From: Metamycoplasma arthritidis | GTDB taxonomy: Bacteria; Bacillota_I; Bacilli_A; Mycoplasmatales; Metamycoplasmataceae | Length of the DNA stretch: 64,000 nucleotides | Assembly (NCBI RefSeq): GCF_900660715.1 | Contig: NZ_LR215047.1 | Span: 496,001-560,000 of the forward strand | Direction of reading: 5' to 3' | Shown: positions 22,985 through 34,652 of the stretch, piece by piece | Layout of the letters: the number at the start of each line of letters is the position of its first letter | Numbering within the stretch: the stretch's first letter is position 1 | Notes under the pieces: model-generated | Databases searched by the model: none | The model's input: the letters and a program-made list of their open reading frames with translations, nothing else | Told to the model about the DNA's origin: nothing | Program-made: the position numbers and the translations under genes

Positions 22985-25027
22985 TTATTTACCTTTTTCT
23001 TCTGCTTTTTCAACTTGATCAACGGCATTTAGGATTGATGCATCATCACTAAATTTGCTATAGTCAAATTTAGCATCAGGATCAACACCCCCTTCAATTT
23101 GAGTTCATTTTACAGTGCCGTCAGGGTTTTTGTCTTTAACAACAGCAACATAGTTTGAACTAATTGTTACATTAGTACCATCAGCTAATACTAAAGGTAG
23201 AATCGCTGACATACCACCACCAGATTTTTGACCAATGACTTTAGCAAAACCTTGGTTTCTAACAAGCGATACCATTTGATTAGCGGCTGAGAAAGTGTTA
23301 ATTCCACTTAGGACATATCATTTATATTGTGGAAAACCATCTTTATCGTCATATTTGTCATCACCATTAGTGTCGATGTTGGCGTAACGTTCATACACTC
23401 ATTGGTTTAGAATTTCTTGATCTCACATATAAATTGGTTTATTAGTCATAAAACCAATAACTTTTCACATGGCAACAATTGTTCCGCCGCCATTCAATGA
23501 AAGATCGAGAGTAACTTTTTTGATTTTTCCACCATTTTTCTTATTGTATTCTTCAATCTTTTCCATTGCTTTTTTCATGTAAGAATAAGAATCGTGTTTT
23601 CAAGCATCGGGACCTTTAAGTTGTTCAATTGTTCCAACAGTGAAGCTATTTAGAGTAATAATTGCCATATCATTGTGAAATCTAACCATTTTTTCATCAT
23701 CGCTTAGATTTCTATTTTTGCGTTGCTCAGCAAGTTGTTTTCTCACCTTGGTATGTTCTTTTCTCGCTGGTGAGCTTAGTCTTTCTTCATATTCGGATGA
23801 CAAAAGATTGTCGTTTTCGCTTGCATAAGCACTAGTAGATGTCATTCTTGTGTGAAGTTCATCTAAAGTTTTGTGGAAGATATTCAAATAAGCATCGTTA
23901 TTGTCTTTAACGTTTCTCGAAAGGATTTTTTTCTTAATGTCATCACTTAAAGTTTTGCCAAAATCGGTAATATTTTTATGATTTCTTAAGCCATAGAAAT
24001 AATCCATTGCTCAATTTAGATGTGCTAAAGTTTCTTTACGAATTTCTTCAGGAGCTTCAGTGCCAGAAAAGGCACCTTTTTTCAATTTCAATCATTCGGA
24101 GTCACGATCATTTCCTGCGTAATCAACACCAAAGAAACTGGTACCATTGAAATAAGTGTTGTAGTAGTTTTGCGAGCAGAACAAGGTATTAAACACTGAA
24201 TATGGAATTAATACTTTATTTTTGCCATCCTTATCTTTGTGATTGATCATTTCAAGACCGTATTTTTTAAGGTCAAAAACCAAATTTGTTAATGGTTTAG
24301 GAACATGGTAAATTTTTTCTCCACCTTGTTTCACAAATTGATCGTAATTAGTTCTTTGTGAAGACTTTGTAAAGTTAAAAGCATCCGTTCCTGTATCTGA
24401 AGATATTGTTCCGTTTTTAGCATCAAAAATTAATTTGTGTGCTCTACCATCGTGTATTAAAGTAGTCATTTGGAGAGTTTGAGTAGCTTCATCTCATTCA
24501 ACTTTATAAGATTTGAGGTCAAATAAACCTGAAAGAGTTTTTACAAACTGATCGGGATCAACAAACAAGTTTTTCTTGTCACCCTTGTAGTATCCTTTAA
24601 TTTTTCCTTCTTTGATAGTGTAGTTATCATCGTAGTTCTTAAAATCATATTCTTGTTCGGTAATTGTTTGTTCTTTTGGAGTGTCGGGGGTTTTTCTTGT
24701 TTTTTTGAATCCGCTAATGGTTAATGTTGTAGTCCTTTTAGTACCACTACTTTTTTCGGTTAAAGTTAAAGTGACTTTTAGACCAGTTTCACCTTCTGGT
24801 TCAACTTTATCAATACTTATATCATAAGCATCTTTGTTAAAACCGCTTGTTTTAATATCGCTTGTTTTAATATCTTTTGCAACTTTTGTGCCCTTGTTTT
24901 CTACGTCGACCGTAACTTTTTTAAGCTCTTGATCTATAGTTTGCGTACACGATATTGCTATCATCGGCATTGCCACAGCTGGTGTAGCACAAACTGTAGC
25001 AAACAACCATTTTCAGTTTTTTTTCAT
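22985..25027 (-). CDS. S41-family peptidase lipoprotein with Lipoprotein_17 domain (680 aa)
   Basis: ATG at 25027 (AGGAG just upstream on the minus strand), stop at 22985-22987, UGA-Trp codons at about 24494, 24092 and 23600. Signal peptide ends AMPMIAISC, lipid anchor near Cys-27. Residues ~33-120 (KKVTVDVENKGTKVAKD ... LTISGFKK) resemble Lipoprotein_17 (PF04200), as in the gene at 20180. The C-terminal part shows S41 peptidase features: KVTLDLSLNGGG, then SGINTFSAANQMVSLV with the probable nucleophile Ser near residue 577, then AKVIGQKSGGG. A membrane-anchored surface serine peptidase is the best call; the substrate is unknown. Confidence 0.78.
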
Positions 25028-25517
25028 TTTTTCTCCTAAAATATTTATCTCATATTTTTCTATACCACACAAACTACTGCCCAAAAGTAAAAAATTATTA
25101 ATTGAAGCAAAATTGTTAAGTTCAACATGCGAAAAAATAACTATCGATGATCAACAAAACAGATAAATGAATTAAAGTGCTATAATTATCACGTTTTTAG
25201 CTTATAGGCATGTCTTTCCATTACTAAAAGATAATTTCAAAAAATAATAAAATGTTTAAACTCTCTCATTGAGAATTAAATGTGCGTTTTTTTGCTAAAT
25301 AAATTTCTAAAAAATGAATGTTTTGCTAAGATTGTTAATACTTAAGAAATGAAGTCAAATTAGATTAGGTTTGTCAAAATAATCAAAAACAATTTTTTAT
25401 GTTGTTTTATTGAATCAAAACAATTTTAATTTCGAACTTAGCAAAGTTACAATGCAATTTTAGTTTATAAATAATCTTTCTTGGATTTTGTATAAAGTAG
25501 CTAGAATAGGATAAAAA
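25028..25517. other. Divergent intergenic region
   Basis: About 490 AT-rich bases between divergent genes. Holds promoter-like boxes (TATAAT near 25190 and TATAAA near 25491) and AGGAT just before the amidohydrolase ATG. No coding frame or repeat is evident. Confidence 0.4.
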
Positions 25518-26825
25518 ATGAATATTTTAATTAAAAATGCCAAAGTGCTAACTAATAATGAAAACTTTGATATTTTGGAAAATGCCCTTGTTTATATTAA
25601 AGAAAATCGCATTTTCTACGTTGGTAATGAACCGCAAAAGTTAAAAGTTAATAAGATAATTGATGCTAAAAATAATTTGGTAATGCCGGGACTAATTAAC
25701 TGTCATACACATATTGGAATGGGAATTTTTCGTAATTATGGCAATGATGTTTCTTTAGAAGAATGGCTATATAAATATATTTTTCCAATCGAAGATCAAC
25801 TTGAGGCCGATGATGTTTATTACTCTTCATTGCTGTCAATGGCGGAGATGATTTCGACTGGTACTACTTCATTTATTGATATGTACTTTTTTATTGATGA
25901 AATTGCCAAAGCTGCTGAAAAGATTGGTATGCGAGGAATTATTAGCCTAGGATTAACTCACGACAACATTGATAATAAATTAAAAATAGTGGAAGATTTT
26001 TACTATAAGTGACATAATAAGGCGAATGGCCGTATTCAAACCATGGTTGCTCCTCATGCCGTTTATACTAATGATAAAGAAGATTTAAAAAAAGCAATTT
26101 CGCTTGCAAAAAAACTAAGTCTAGGAATTAACATACATTTAAATGAATCTAAAACTGAAGTTGAAAATTCCATAAAGGAACATGGCAAAAGCCCTTTAGA
26201 ATATGTTCATGATTTAAAAATGACTGATCAACACTTAATTGCCGCTCATTGCGTTTGATTATCTGATAAGGAAAAAGTGATAGCCAAAGAAAAAGATGTC
26301 ATTTTAGTGCACAATCCTGTTTCCAATCTTAAACTTGCTAGTGGCATTATGAATGTGCAAGACAATTTAAATTGAAAACTAAATGTTTCATTGGGCACTG
26401 ACGGAGTTGCTTCTAATAACAATCTTGACATGTTTGAAGAAATGAAATTCGCTTCATTACTTGCTAAAGGAATCTCATCAAATCCCCGCAATCTTGATGC
26501 AAAAAGTACTATTAAAATGGCTACTTTAGCTGGTGCCAGGGCTTTACAAAAAGAACATGAACTAGGAAAAATTGAGCAAGGTTATTTAGCTGATCTAATT
26601 ATTATTGATCTTAACAATATTACACATAGCCCTAATGTTGATATTTTGGCTTCTTTAGTTTATTCAACTTCAGGAAACGATGTTATTACCACAATTATTG
26701 ATGGCAATATAGTATATGAGAATCGACAATTTAAAAACATTGAAATTGACTTTATTATAAAAAAATGTAATGAAATTTTTAAAAAGTTAAAAAGCAAAAT
26801 TGATAGCAAGGCAAGTGACGACTAG
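25518..26825 (+). CDS. Amidohydrolase, S-adenosylhomocysteine/methylthioadenosine or chlorohydrolase-type deaminase (435 aa)
   Basis: Metal-dependent TIM-barrel hydrolase of the MtaD/AtzA-type amidohydrolase group. Metal and active-site motifs: PGLINCHTHIGMG (HxH near residue 66), INIHLNES (His), LIAAHCVWLSD (His), VSLGTDGVASNN (Asp), and the C-terminal beta-sandwich motif GYLADLIIIDL. Two UGA-Trp codons. Length is typical. Members deaminate SAH, MTA, guanine or related purines; substrate cannot be told from sequence. Cytosolic. It stands alone between lipoprotein genes, with an AGGAT ribosome site. Confidence 0.85.
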
Positions 26826-27001
26826 ACATATAAGATATATGTCGTAGTTTCATAATGGCACCTTCATTTAAAAGTGAGATTCTAAATTGAAAATTAGCAA
26901 TTAAATTTAAAATTAAAAATCTTTTTTACAATAAAAAAGTATTTTTTGTAAATAAGTCGCTAGAATTGAAGTTACATTGAATACTGGAAAAGGAAAGAAA
27001 T

Positions 27002-29371
27002 ATGAAGAAAAAAACAAAAATTTTATTTATTTCAACTCTATCATTAGCATTTACAACTGCTAGTTTTTTGATGTCTTGTAAAACCGAGATCTCTAATGCC
27101 AAAAAAAACTTAATTGCAAAAATTAATGAGCTTGAGGCACTGAAATCTCGACATGAAAGTGTCTCTTCATTAATAGAAGAAAAACTAAAATATGCTAATA
27201 ACATTTTAAATAATTTTGAAGCAAGAGATAGTGATTTTTTAACTTTAATTAATGATTTAGATGATTTTATGAAAAAAATTGTTAATGGTCAAAATAAGCA
27301 AAATGAAAAGCAAGATTTTATACCCAATCAAAAAGAATCCAATCAAACGCCAGATGATAGTAAAGTTAAAAAAGACGACAATAAACTTAATCAACCCGAA
27401 GATCAAAATTTAGAAAAACAAATACAATCAAATCCTAACGATGTTAAATTTGAAAAGCATGAAGATCACATAGAAAGAAACACTAACTTAGAAAAAGCCG
27501 ATATTTCTGCTCCTTACTATTCAATAAAAGACGAATATTTAATGAGTTACAACAATCAAGCAAATTTCAATCTTTGTTGAGCTTTTTCTAGTACAAAAGC
27601 TTTAGAAACCACCTTAATGAAACATCAAAATGAACTTTACAAAATTTCTGAAGCCGGTCTTGATATGCAAAGATATCAATATAGTGAAAAAGTTGGGGCC
27701 GGTGGAAGATTTATTGAAACAACATGAGCCCTTTTGGGGAGGGCATATAACTCTGATGGAAGCCGTAAAAAACTAGAATCTGTCAATGGTTTTTTATTAG
27801 AAAATGATTTTCCAACCCATGCTTTGTATCATATAAATGAAAACCGTAAAGTTTATTATGAAAAGTTTCTAAAATCGAGATATATCACAAATTCTCATTA
27901 TTTAGTTAAGCAAAAGAGATATATAGCAAATGAAATCGAGCAAATTAAAAAGCATCTAAAAACTCAAGGTAGTCTTTATGTTGGTGTAGGTGACTTCGGT
28001 TGACTACAACACAACACGCACACTCAAAAAATAAACGAGCAAAAGCAAACCAAAATTGAAAAGAAAATATCAGATATTACTAAAATGAGTTTGGGTGTGC
28101 CAGTCAAATATGACCATGCCGTAGCTATAATCGGATGGGACGATAACTACACAGTTACAGGCACTAATAAAAAGGGTGCGTGAATTATAATGAATAGCTG
28201 AAATAACGACATTTGATACTTATCATACGATTTTTATAAACATATGAACACTGATTATGCTATACATGGATTTGTTTATCGCAAACCTAAAGTACTAATC
28301 TCGCATAGTGATCAAAAAATCACAATTACCGACGCGGGGGCCGCTGACTCTGCTAATAATTTTCAATATCACACTAAGGAATCAAAAACTACCAATGTTT
28401 TTGAATATAAAAAAGGTGTTGATATTAAATACTCAGTAAACAAAGAGATTGCCAATAATTTTCTTAAAATGAACATCAAAATCTATAATCAAGGAAAAGA
28501 TATTACTGAACAATTTGAAATTAATGGCGATGGCAATCAAACAACTTATCAAGTAAAATCAAAATCTAAGGACATTGCTCATGGATCATATAGAGTTGTT
28601 TTAGAATACGAATATATTGATAAGGAAACGCAAAAAACAGTTTCTTTCACGGAGAATCGCCAGCTTTTTGTTTGAACTGGTGCCGGAAGAGTGTTACAAA
28701 GTACAAGTTATGATATTTATAGTAACAGCAAAAAAAATTATCCTTTAACTAAACGATTTTATAGTTTTGCCCACACCGATGAAGAGTTCACAGTCTATAA
28801 TATTGCTGGCTATCGTAGTTGAATTAACTATAGTTATGGGCCCGAAACCAAAGCTCATTATTTCAAAATTGAAGGCGAAAATGGAACAAGCGAAATTAAC
28901 GCAAACGGCTTTACAAAGTATTTAAAAGAACTATCAGAAAATGAGGGCGAAAAGTTATACACATTAAAAGTTTATGATCAAGCTAATAATGTCTTAGAAG
29001 AAAACAAACTTAGAATGTTTATGTTAAAAGATGGATATGGCACTAATCTTTTTTCGCTTTTAACAATTACTAATGGCAACAACACCAAATACAAAAATCA
29101 ATATATCAATCGTCCTTTCAATAGTGAAAGTAATTCAAAATTCTTTAAATATGAGCTAGAAACACTTGATGATCCCAAATTTATCAAATATGTTTATTAT
29201 GATAAGAATGGTAATAAAAAAGATCTTCCAAAAGACACTAAAACTAATAAATATTACATTGACTATAAATTAGTAGCAGAAAATAAACACGAAGCTAAAA
29301 ACGATTATCAAACCGATAATAATATAGATTATTATCAATATTCATTGTTAATTATTCCTGAGTTTAAATAA
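27002..29371 (+). CDS. Papain-family (C1) cysteine peptidase lipoprotein (789 aa)
   Basis: Signal peptide with lipobox ASFLMSC (about Cys-25). A coiled-coil-like, Gln/Asn/Lys-rich stalk covers residues ~30-170. The C1 peptidase domain has the classic triad: NLCWAFSSTKALE (Cys-192), DHAVAIIGWDDNY (His-372), WIIMNSWNN (Asn-398). After about residue 430 come two or three beta-rich, probably Ig-like modules to the C-terminus. Many UGA-Trp codons. The family includes the mycoplasma surface protease CysP that cuts host IgG, so an immune-evasion or nutrient role is plausible but inferred. GGAAAGGAAAG precedes the ATG. Confidence 0.85.
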
Positions 29372-29413
29372 AAAGCAACCTTTGGAGATTGCTTCTCCGA
29401 TTGAACTATTGAA

Positions 29414-29438
29414 TGCAACTTTTTTAAGTTGCATTTTT
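29414..29438 (+). terminator. Intrinsic terminator after the C1 peptidase
   Basis: TGCAACTT/AAGTTGCA eight-base-pair stem with a 4-nt loop and five Ts. From here to 29604 is AT-rich DNA without a visible gene. Confidence 0.85.
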
Positions 29439-29604
29439 CGGTATTTGACAAATCATTTTGATTTACATTTAATAAATAATAAAATCTATTTAACCTATGA
29501 CGAAAAATTGATTTAAAAAATTTTGCTTTGAAATTTTATTTACAAAAGCATATTTAAAAAAAATATCCTTTAAAGTAATTTTTATTGCAAAATTACTCAT
29601 TAAT

Positions 29605-29639
29605 TTGCCAAATCAAGCATTTTTTTTTTTTTGTATGAT
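29605..29639 (+). promoter_or_regulatory. Poly-T promoter (T13) of the PKKPEGET lipoprotein
   Basis: TTGCCA (29605-29610), nine bases, T13 (29620-29632), G, TATGAT (29634-29639), so the spacer is 23 nt. Same plan as at 12143 and 30665. The palindrome CTAATTAATTAG follows at 29704-29715, then AAGGA. Confidence 0.6.
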
Positions 29640-29737
29640 TGATCTGTTACTTGAAATTTATTAAAACAGGTAACTCCGAAATAAATATTTATCTATGTAA
29701 AAACTAATTAATTAGAAAAGGAATTCACAATAAAATA

Positions 29738-30464
29738 ATGAAAAAGTCAAAAAAAGCACTTAGCTTATTATTAGCTAGTGTTTTAGGAACCACTTTATTT
29801 GCAACTTCAGTTGTAGCAGCCGCTTGTGATAATACTGAAAATAAACCTGAGGAACCTAAGAAACCTGAAAGTGAAACACCTAAGAAACCTGAAAGTGAAA
29901 CACCTAAGAAACCTGAAAGTGAAACACCTAAGAAACCTGAAAGTGAAACACCTAAGAAACCTGAAGGTGAAACACCTAAGAAACCTGAAGGTGAAACACC
30001 TAAGACCTAAGAAACCTGAAGGTGAAACACCTAAGAAACCTGAAGGTGAAACACCTAAGAAACCTGAAGGTGAAACACCTAAGAAACCTGAAGGTGAAAC
30101 ACCTAAGAAACCTGAAGGTGAAACACCTAAGAAACCTGAAGGTGAAACACCTAAGAAACCTGAAAGTGAAACACCTAAGAAACCTGAAGGTGAAACACCT
30201 AAGAAACCTGAAGGTGAAACACCTAAGAAACCTGAAGGTGAAACACCTAAGAAACCTGAAGGTGAAACACCTAAGAAACCTGAAGGTGAAACACCTAAGA
30301 AACCTGAAGGTGAAACACCTAAGAAACCTGAAGGTGAAACACCTAAGAAACCTGAAGGTGAAACCACTGATTCTAATCCCAACGATTCTTCATCTTTGAG
30401 TGTTATTGATGAAGAAGAACCTTCTGAAAATTGAACGGAAGGCTGAATTACAACTACAGAGTAA
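29738..30464 (+). CDS. PKKPEGET-repeat surface lipoprotein, frame broken by a 7-nt insertion
   Basis: Signal peptide MKKSKKALSLLLASVLGTTL and lipobox VVAAAC, nearly identical to the lipoprotein at 12263. It then consists almost only of octapeptides KPE(S/G)ETPK. The first frame ends at 30010 because an extra ACCTAAG (30005-30011) interrupts the 24-nt periodicity. The next 15 units continue in the second frame, ending with TTDSNPNDSSSLSVIDEEEP and a UGA-Trp-containing tail at 30464. Without the 7 nt the protein would be about 239 residues. Confidence 0.75.
29861..30371 (+). repeat. 24-nt tandem repeat coding for KPEGETPK, 21 units
   Basis: Six units from 29861 (the first four with AGT for Ser, the next two with GGT for Gly), a 7-nt insertion at 30005-30011, then 15 units from 30012. 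Only one unit of the second block carries AGT. Homogeneity of the units points to recent expansion. Confidence 0.92.
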
Positions 30465-30490
30465 AATATATACCTCAATCAAAAAATGAA

Positions 30491-30516
30491 TGCAACTCGA
30501 CCAAGTTGCATTTTTT
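30491..30516 (+). terminator. Intrinsic terminator after the PKKPEGET lipoprotein
   Basis: TGCAACT/AGTTGCA stem, loop CGACCA region, six Ts. Closely related to the terminator at 29414. The DNA from 30517 to 30664 shows no gene. Confidence 0.85.
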
Positions 30517-30664
30517 GATAATTAGTAAAGTATTTTGGTTTGCATTTAAAGAAAAATAAAATTACTTAGTCTACAACAAAAAATTAGCTTAAAAAATTCT
30601 AATTCTAAATATTAAATAATGCATTTTCATATTGCCAATAATTTACAATGAAAATATTCATTAA

Positions 30665-30693
30665 TTCGTCATATCAAGCTTTTTTTGTATGAT
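30665..30693 (+). promoter_or_regulatory. Poly-T promoter (T7) before a decayed lipoprotein gene
   Basis: TTCGTC (30665-30670), nine bases, T7 (30680-30686), G, TATGAT (30688-30693), giving a 17-nt spacer. The leader palindrome CTAATTAATTAG is at 30746-30757, with AAGGA after it. Confidence 0.5.
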
Positions 30694-30777
30694 TAACCTA
30701 TTACTTAGATAAGATAACTAAAAAAAATATTTATCCATGTAAAAACTAATTAATTAGAAAAGGAAATTCAAATAATA

Positions 30778-30892
30778 ATGAAAACATCTAAAAAGGCATT
30801 TGACCTATTTGAAGCGGTTTCTCTTCAATAGTAGCTGTATCTCGTGACAGTACTAAGAATAAACCTAATTGAATGTTTTCTATAAAAAATTA
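30778..30892 (+). pseudogene. Remnant of a third MKKSKKA-type lipoprotein gene
   Basis: ATGAAAACATCTAAAAAGGC matches the signal-peptide start of the genes at 12263 and 29738, but the frame stops after 17 codons. Bits of the rest (GTAGCTGTATCTCGTGAC, then AATAAACCTAATTGA) are recognisable in another frame. Most of the gene body is gone. Confidence 0.65.
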
Positions 30893-30900
30893 ATTTAAAA

Positions 30901-30937
30901 AATGTTAAGACGCTCGTCTCGATGCTTAACATTTTAA
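30901..30937. terminator. Hairpin between the lipoprotein remnant and lspA
   Basis: AATGTTAAG/CTTAACATT nine-base-pair stem with a 15-nt loop. Ts follow on the plus strand and As precede it, so it may serve both directions. Confidence 0.5.
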
Positions 30938-30991
30938 TCATTAATAAATATATGTTTTTTAATATTTTAAAAGATGATATTCATCTATTTA

Positions 30992-31666
30992 TTATTGATT
31001 CGGATCAATCATAACTGACGAATTATTACTTTCAAAATTTACACTTTGTTCAAGTTCTTTTTCTTGGTTTGCTTTCGATTTACGACTATCTTTTTTATTG
31101 TTAATAATGATTAAAAAGATGATACTTATGACTGCATAAATACCGCCAAAAACAAGTCAAATATCAGCAAAATTAAAAGTGCCAGTATCATGTCATGGTA
31201 AAAAGATGATATCTCTTACGCCTTTAAACGGCAAGAAACGATCAACCATATTGCCCATAGCACCAGATGCTATTAAAGCAAAAGCAGGGATCACTACACG
31301 ATAAGTTTTGTCCTTGACTAGTGCACTAAAAGTTAAAGTAAAAATAATTATAATAAAGCTAATAGTGTGTAGCCCTGGGATACTAAGGCCTAGTTCTAAA
31401 GTTGTCCCACGATGCAGCAATGAGCGTACTCCAATAAGTTTGCTTTGATAAATAACAGTAGAATCAGCTACAAATTTATTACCAGCCACATCATATTCCG
31501 ATCATCTAAAAAGCAGCTCTTTAGTTGCAAAGTCAATTAAAAAGAAAGTAAAAAATACACTTAGATAAATTAGAAGATTCAAAATGACTTCTTTGGCTTT
31601 ATACTCTTGTCAATAGGCTTTTGTGAAAAAAGCAATTGGTTTTTTTTCTTTAGTTTGTTTGTTCAT
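30992..31666 (-). CDS. lspA: Lipoprotein signal peptidase (signal peptidase II, 224 aa)
   Basis: Membrane aspartyl peptidase that cleaves prolipoprotein signal peptides before the lipidated Cys; the many lipoproteins in this window are its substrates. Motifs: ALIASGAMGNMVDRFL and GTFNFADIWLVFGG carry the two catalytic Asp. Four membrane segments; the N-terminal ~60 residues and a charged C-terminal tail (NNKKDSRKSKANQ) extend it beyond the usual 160-170 residues. ATG 31666 lies inside the end of ileS (17-nt overlap), the common ileS-lspA pairing. UGA-Trp at several positions. Confidence 0.9.
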
Positions 31667-34319
31667 TAACCACCTCTTTACATCTTTGACAAAGTTCAAG
31701 ATCAAAGTCAAAGTTTGCACGTTCAAAATGATTTCAACATCTTAAACATTTATAAGATACTAACTTTTCAACCTTAAACTCACTGCCAAATGTTACTTTA
31801 GCAACCATTAAAAGTTTAGTCAAATCCAAACTCTTAATGAAATCTGATGGAGTTTTCAATGTTACATGAGCCTCATTTTGACGTTTCATTAATTGTAGTT
31901 GAATTTTTTCTTCAATTGCTTTATAAACTTCGTCTTTTAATAAAAAGAATTCCTCTCATTTTTCTTCTAATTTTTCATTTGGTGTAGAAAGTTTTGGAAA
32001 CTCCTCTTCATGAATTGAGCTTAGTTTATTAGGAATATTTAAATATGAATAAATCTCTTCGCAGGTACTTGGCATAATCGGAGCAAAAGCGATTGTTAGT
32101 ACTTTTGCAATGCTAGCTAAGACAAATTGTACTTGACGACGTTCACTGTCATTTTGTTTGTTTAAATATAGGATGTCTTTAACAATAGAAAGATAATAGC
32201 TACTTAGATTAATAACAAAATTGTTAATTAATTTAATAACAGCAACAAAACGATAGTCTTCATACGCTTCTATAATCTTATTTGTCAGGTTTTGAAGTCT
32301 ATTAAACATTAGTTCATGAATTGAGCTTAGCTTCACTTCGCTTCAATCATAGTCACTAATTGAACCCAAAATAAATTTCATTGTATTTCTGAATTTGCGA
32401 TAAATTTCAATGTTTTGTTGCAAAATCTTATCATCAATTGAAATGTCATTAGTGTATTCAGAATTGGCAACTCATAATCTTAAAATATCAGCTCCATATT
32501 TATTGGTTATATCTAAAGGATCAATAACATTTCCTTTGGATTTAGACATTTTATTGCCTTTGCCATCTAATAAAAAACCATGTGAAAGTAAAGCTTTAAA
32601 GGGTGCTTTATTTCTTCAAATAACTGAATTTATTAATGAGCTGTTAAATCAACCACGATATTGATCACTTCCTTCAAAATAAAGGTCAAATGGAGCCTCG
32701 ACATTGCCGGGTTTAACGGAAATAGAAGTCGAACCAGAGTCAAATCAAACATCCATAATATCTTGTTCTTTAACAAAACCTTTGCCTTGATATTTTTTAG
32801 GAAGTAATTCATCTGCTGATTTTTCGTATCAAATGTCTGAACCATATTTTCTAACTAAATCAATAACATGATCAAAGATTTCTTCTTCAAGAACAGGCTG
32901 TTTATTTTTGTCATAGAAAACAATGATTGGAACACCTCAACTTCTTTGACGAGATATACATCATGATTCACGATTTTCTAGCATGTTTAATAAACGTTTT
33001 TTTGATCACTCATTGTAAGTTTTAACTTCTTTTAAGGCATCCGTTAAATTACTTTTAATTGATTTAAGTGAAACGAATCATTGTGGCGTGGCACGATAAA
33101 TAATTGGTTTATGAGTTCTTCAATCATGTGGGTATTGATGCTTAATTTTCTTAAAAATAATTAGATTTCCATTAGCTTCTAGATATTGACCAATCTTAGG
33201 ATTAGCATCATCATAAAATATGCCCGCTCATTGTAAACCGTGTTTATTTAAAGTCCCATCATCCTCAACATGCATGATCGAATTAAGAGCATTTTTTTGA
33301 CCAATTATAAAGTCATCTTCGCCAAAAAGTGGAGCAATGTGAACAAGCCCTGTTCCCGATTCTAAAGTAACATGATGACCTAAAACAACTGGACAAATAT
33401 TTTTGTTAAGCGGACTTAAATAGTTTAGCGAAAGGAGTTCTTTTCCTTTGAAAGTTTTTAAAATTTTTCAATTTTCTCATTTACCCTCAGATGCTACTGT
33501 TTCAACAAGTTCACTCGCTATTATAAAATTGCGATTTTTTACTTCAATTAAGGAGTAATTAAATTTTTCATTAATAGCAACAGCGGCGTTTGCTAGCAGC
33601 GTTCAAGGAGTAGTAGTTCAAATTAAAAGACTAGTGTTTTTAGGAAAAATTTTATTGTTTTGCAGTTCAAAAGCAACATAAATAGAAGGTGAAACATGAT
33701 CGCTGTATTCGACTTCAGCCTCAGCAAGAGCAGATTGTGAAGAAGGGGATCAATACACCGGTTTGAGATCTTTATAAATTAGTCCTGAAAGAATTTCTTT
33801 TTTAAAAAGTTCCAATTGTTTTGCTTCTAGTTCTTTATCTAGAGTAACGTAAATGTCTTGAAAATCAGTTAGCACTGCTAGTTTTTTGAATTGTTCTTTT
33901 TGGAGTTCAATTTGACTAAGAGCATATTGATGGGCAGCTTTTCTTAGCTCAACAATCGAATAGTCTTTTGCCGCTTTTTTAGCCTCGCTTAACATTTTAT
34001 GCTCGATCGGAAGTCCATGTGTATCTCAACCCGCTACATAAGGACTAAAAAAACCTTGCATAGTTCTAAAACGAACAATAATATCTTTAATAATTTTGTT
34101 TAAAGCATGCCCTAGATGAATATTTCCATTTGCATATGGTGGTCCATCATGTAAAATAAAAGGTTTATTGCTTTTATTTTTCTTCAATAGTCTTTGATAT
34201 AGCTTACTTTCTTCTCAATTTTTAATAAATTGTTTTTCTTTTTCGGCTAAATTGGCTTTCATTGAAAAATCGGTTTGTGGCATTAATAAAGTGTCTTTAT
34301 AATCTTTTTTAGTTTCCAT
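31650..34319 (-). CDS. ileS: Isoleucyl-tRNA synthetase (889 aa)
   Basis: Class I synthetase charging tRNA-Ile in the cytosol. ATG 34319; HIGH-type motif [19 protein letters not shown] near residue 55; CP1 editing domain in the middle; [12 protein letters not shown] and VWFDSGSTS; KMSKS-type motif (MSKSKGN around 32530-32550); C-terminal zinc finger with two CxxC pairs (CLRCWNHFER ... CQRCKE). Length is normal. Continuous with UGA=Trp throughout. Upstream promoter region has no obvious T-box on the plus-strand complement. Confidence 0.95.
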
Positions 34320-34652
34320 AATTGACTCCTTTTTATTTTCATTTTGCTTGATTTTCAAAAGCTATTGTTTTAATCTGCAATTTTAATCAGTTATTGATTG
34401 TTTATTATATCTTTAATTAATTAATTTTTTCTTTAAAAGTCAAGTGTGCTTTTATACTTTGCCTGTTAAAAATCAATTTAAAAATCTGATAAGTTTCATT
34501 AATCTAAGCAAAAGTTTTAAAACAAAATAAATCTGAACATAGATGAGAGAACGATCTATGCAATTGTTAATGTAAATCTGGTACACATATTTTATAATTT
34601 TAGTAGATGCACTCTGTGCAAATGAAATTACAACAAAATGATGAGGAACAAA
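34320..34652. other. Divergent intergenic region
   Basis: 333 nt between ileS and the second YNEGG module. TATAAT at 34593-34598 is the likely -10 for the plus-strand gene, and GAGGAAC precedes its ATG. Nothing else was seen. Confidence 0.4.

Noticed and set aside
29807-30478. Minus-strand frame with repeated SPSGFLGV and plus-strand LRNLKVKH frames
   Set aside because: Same cause: 24-nt tandem repeats are open in every frame. The lipoprotein frame with a signal peptide is the real one.
32410-32845. Open frames on both strands inside ileS (84 and 70 codons)
   Set aside because: Out of frame with the well-conserved ileS protein, which reads through this region.
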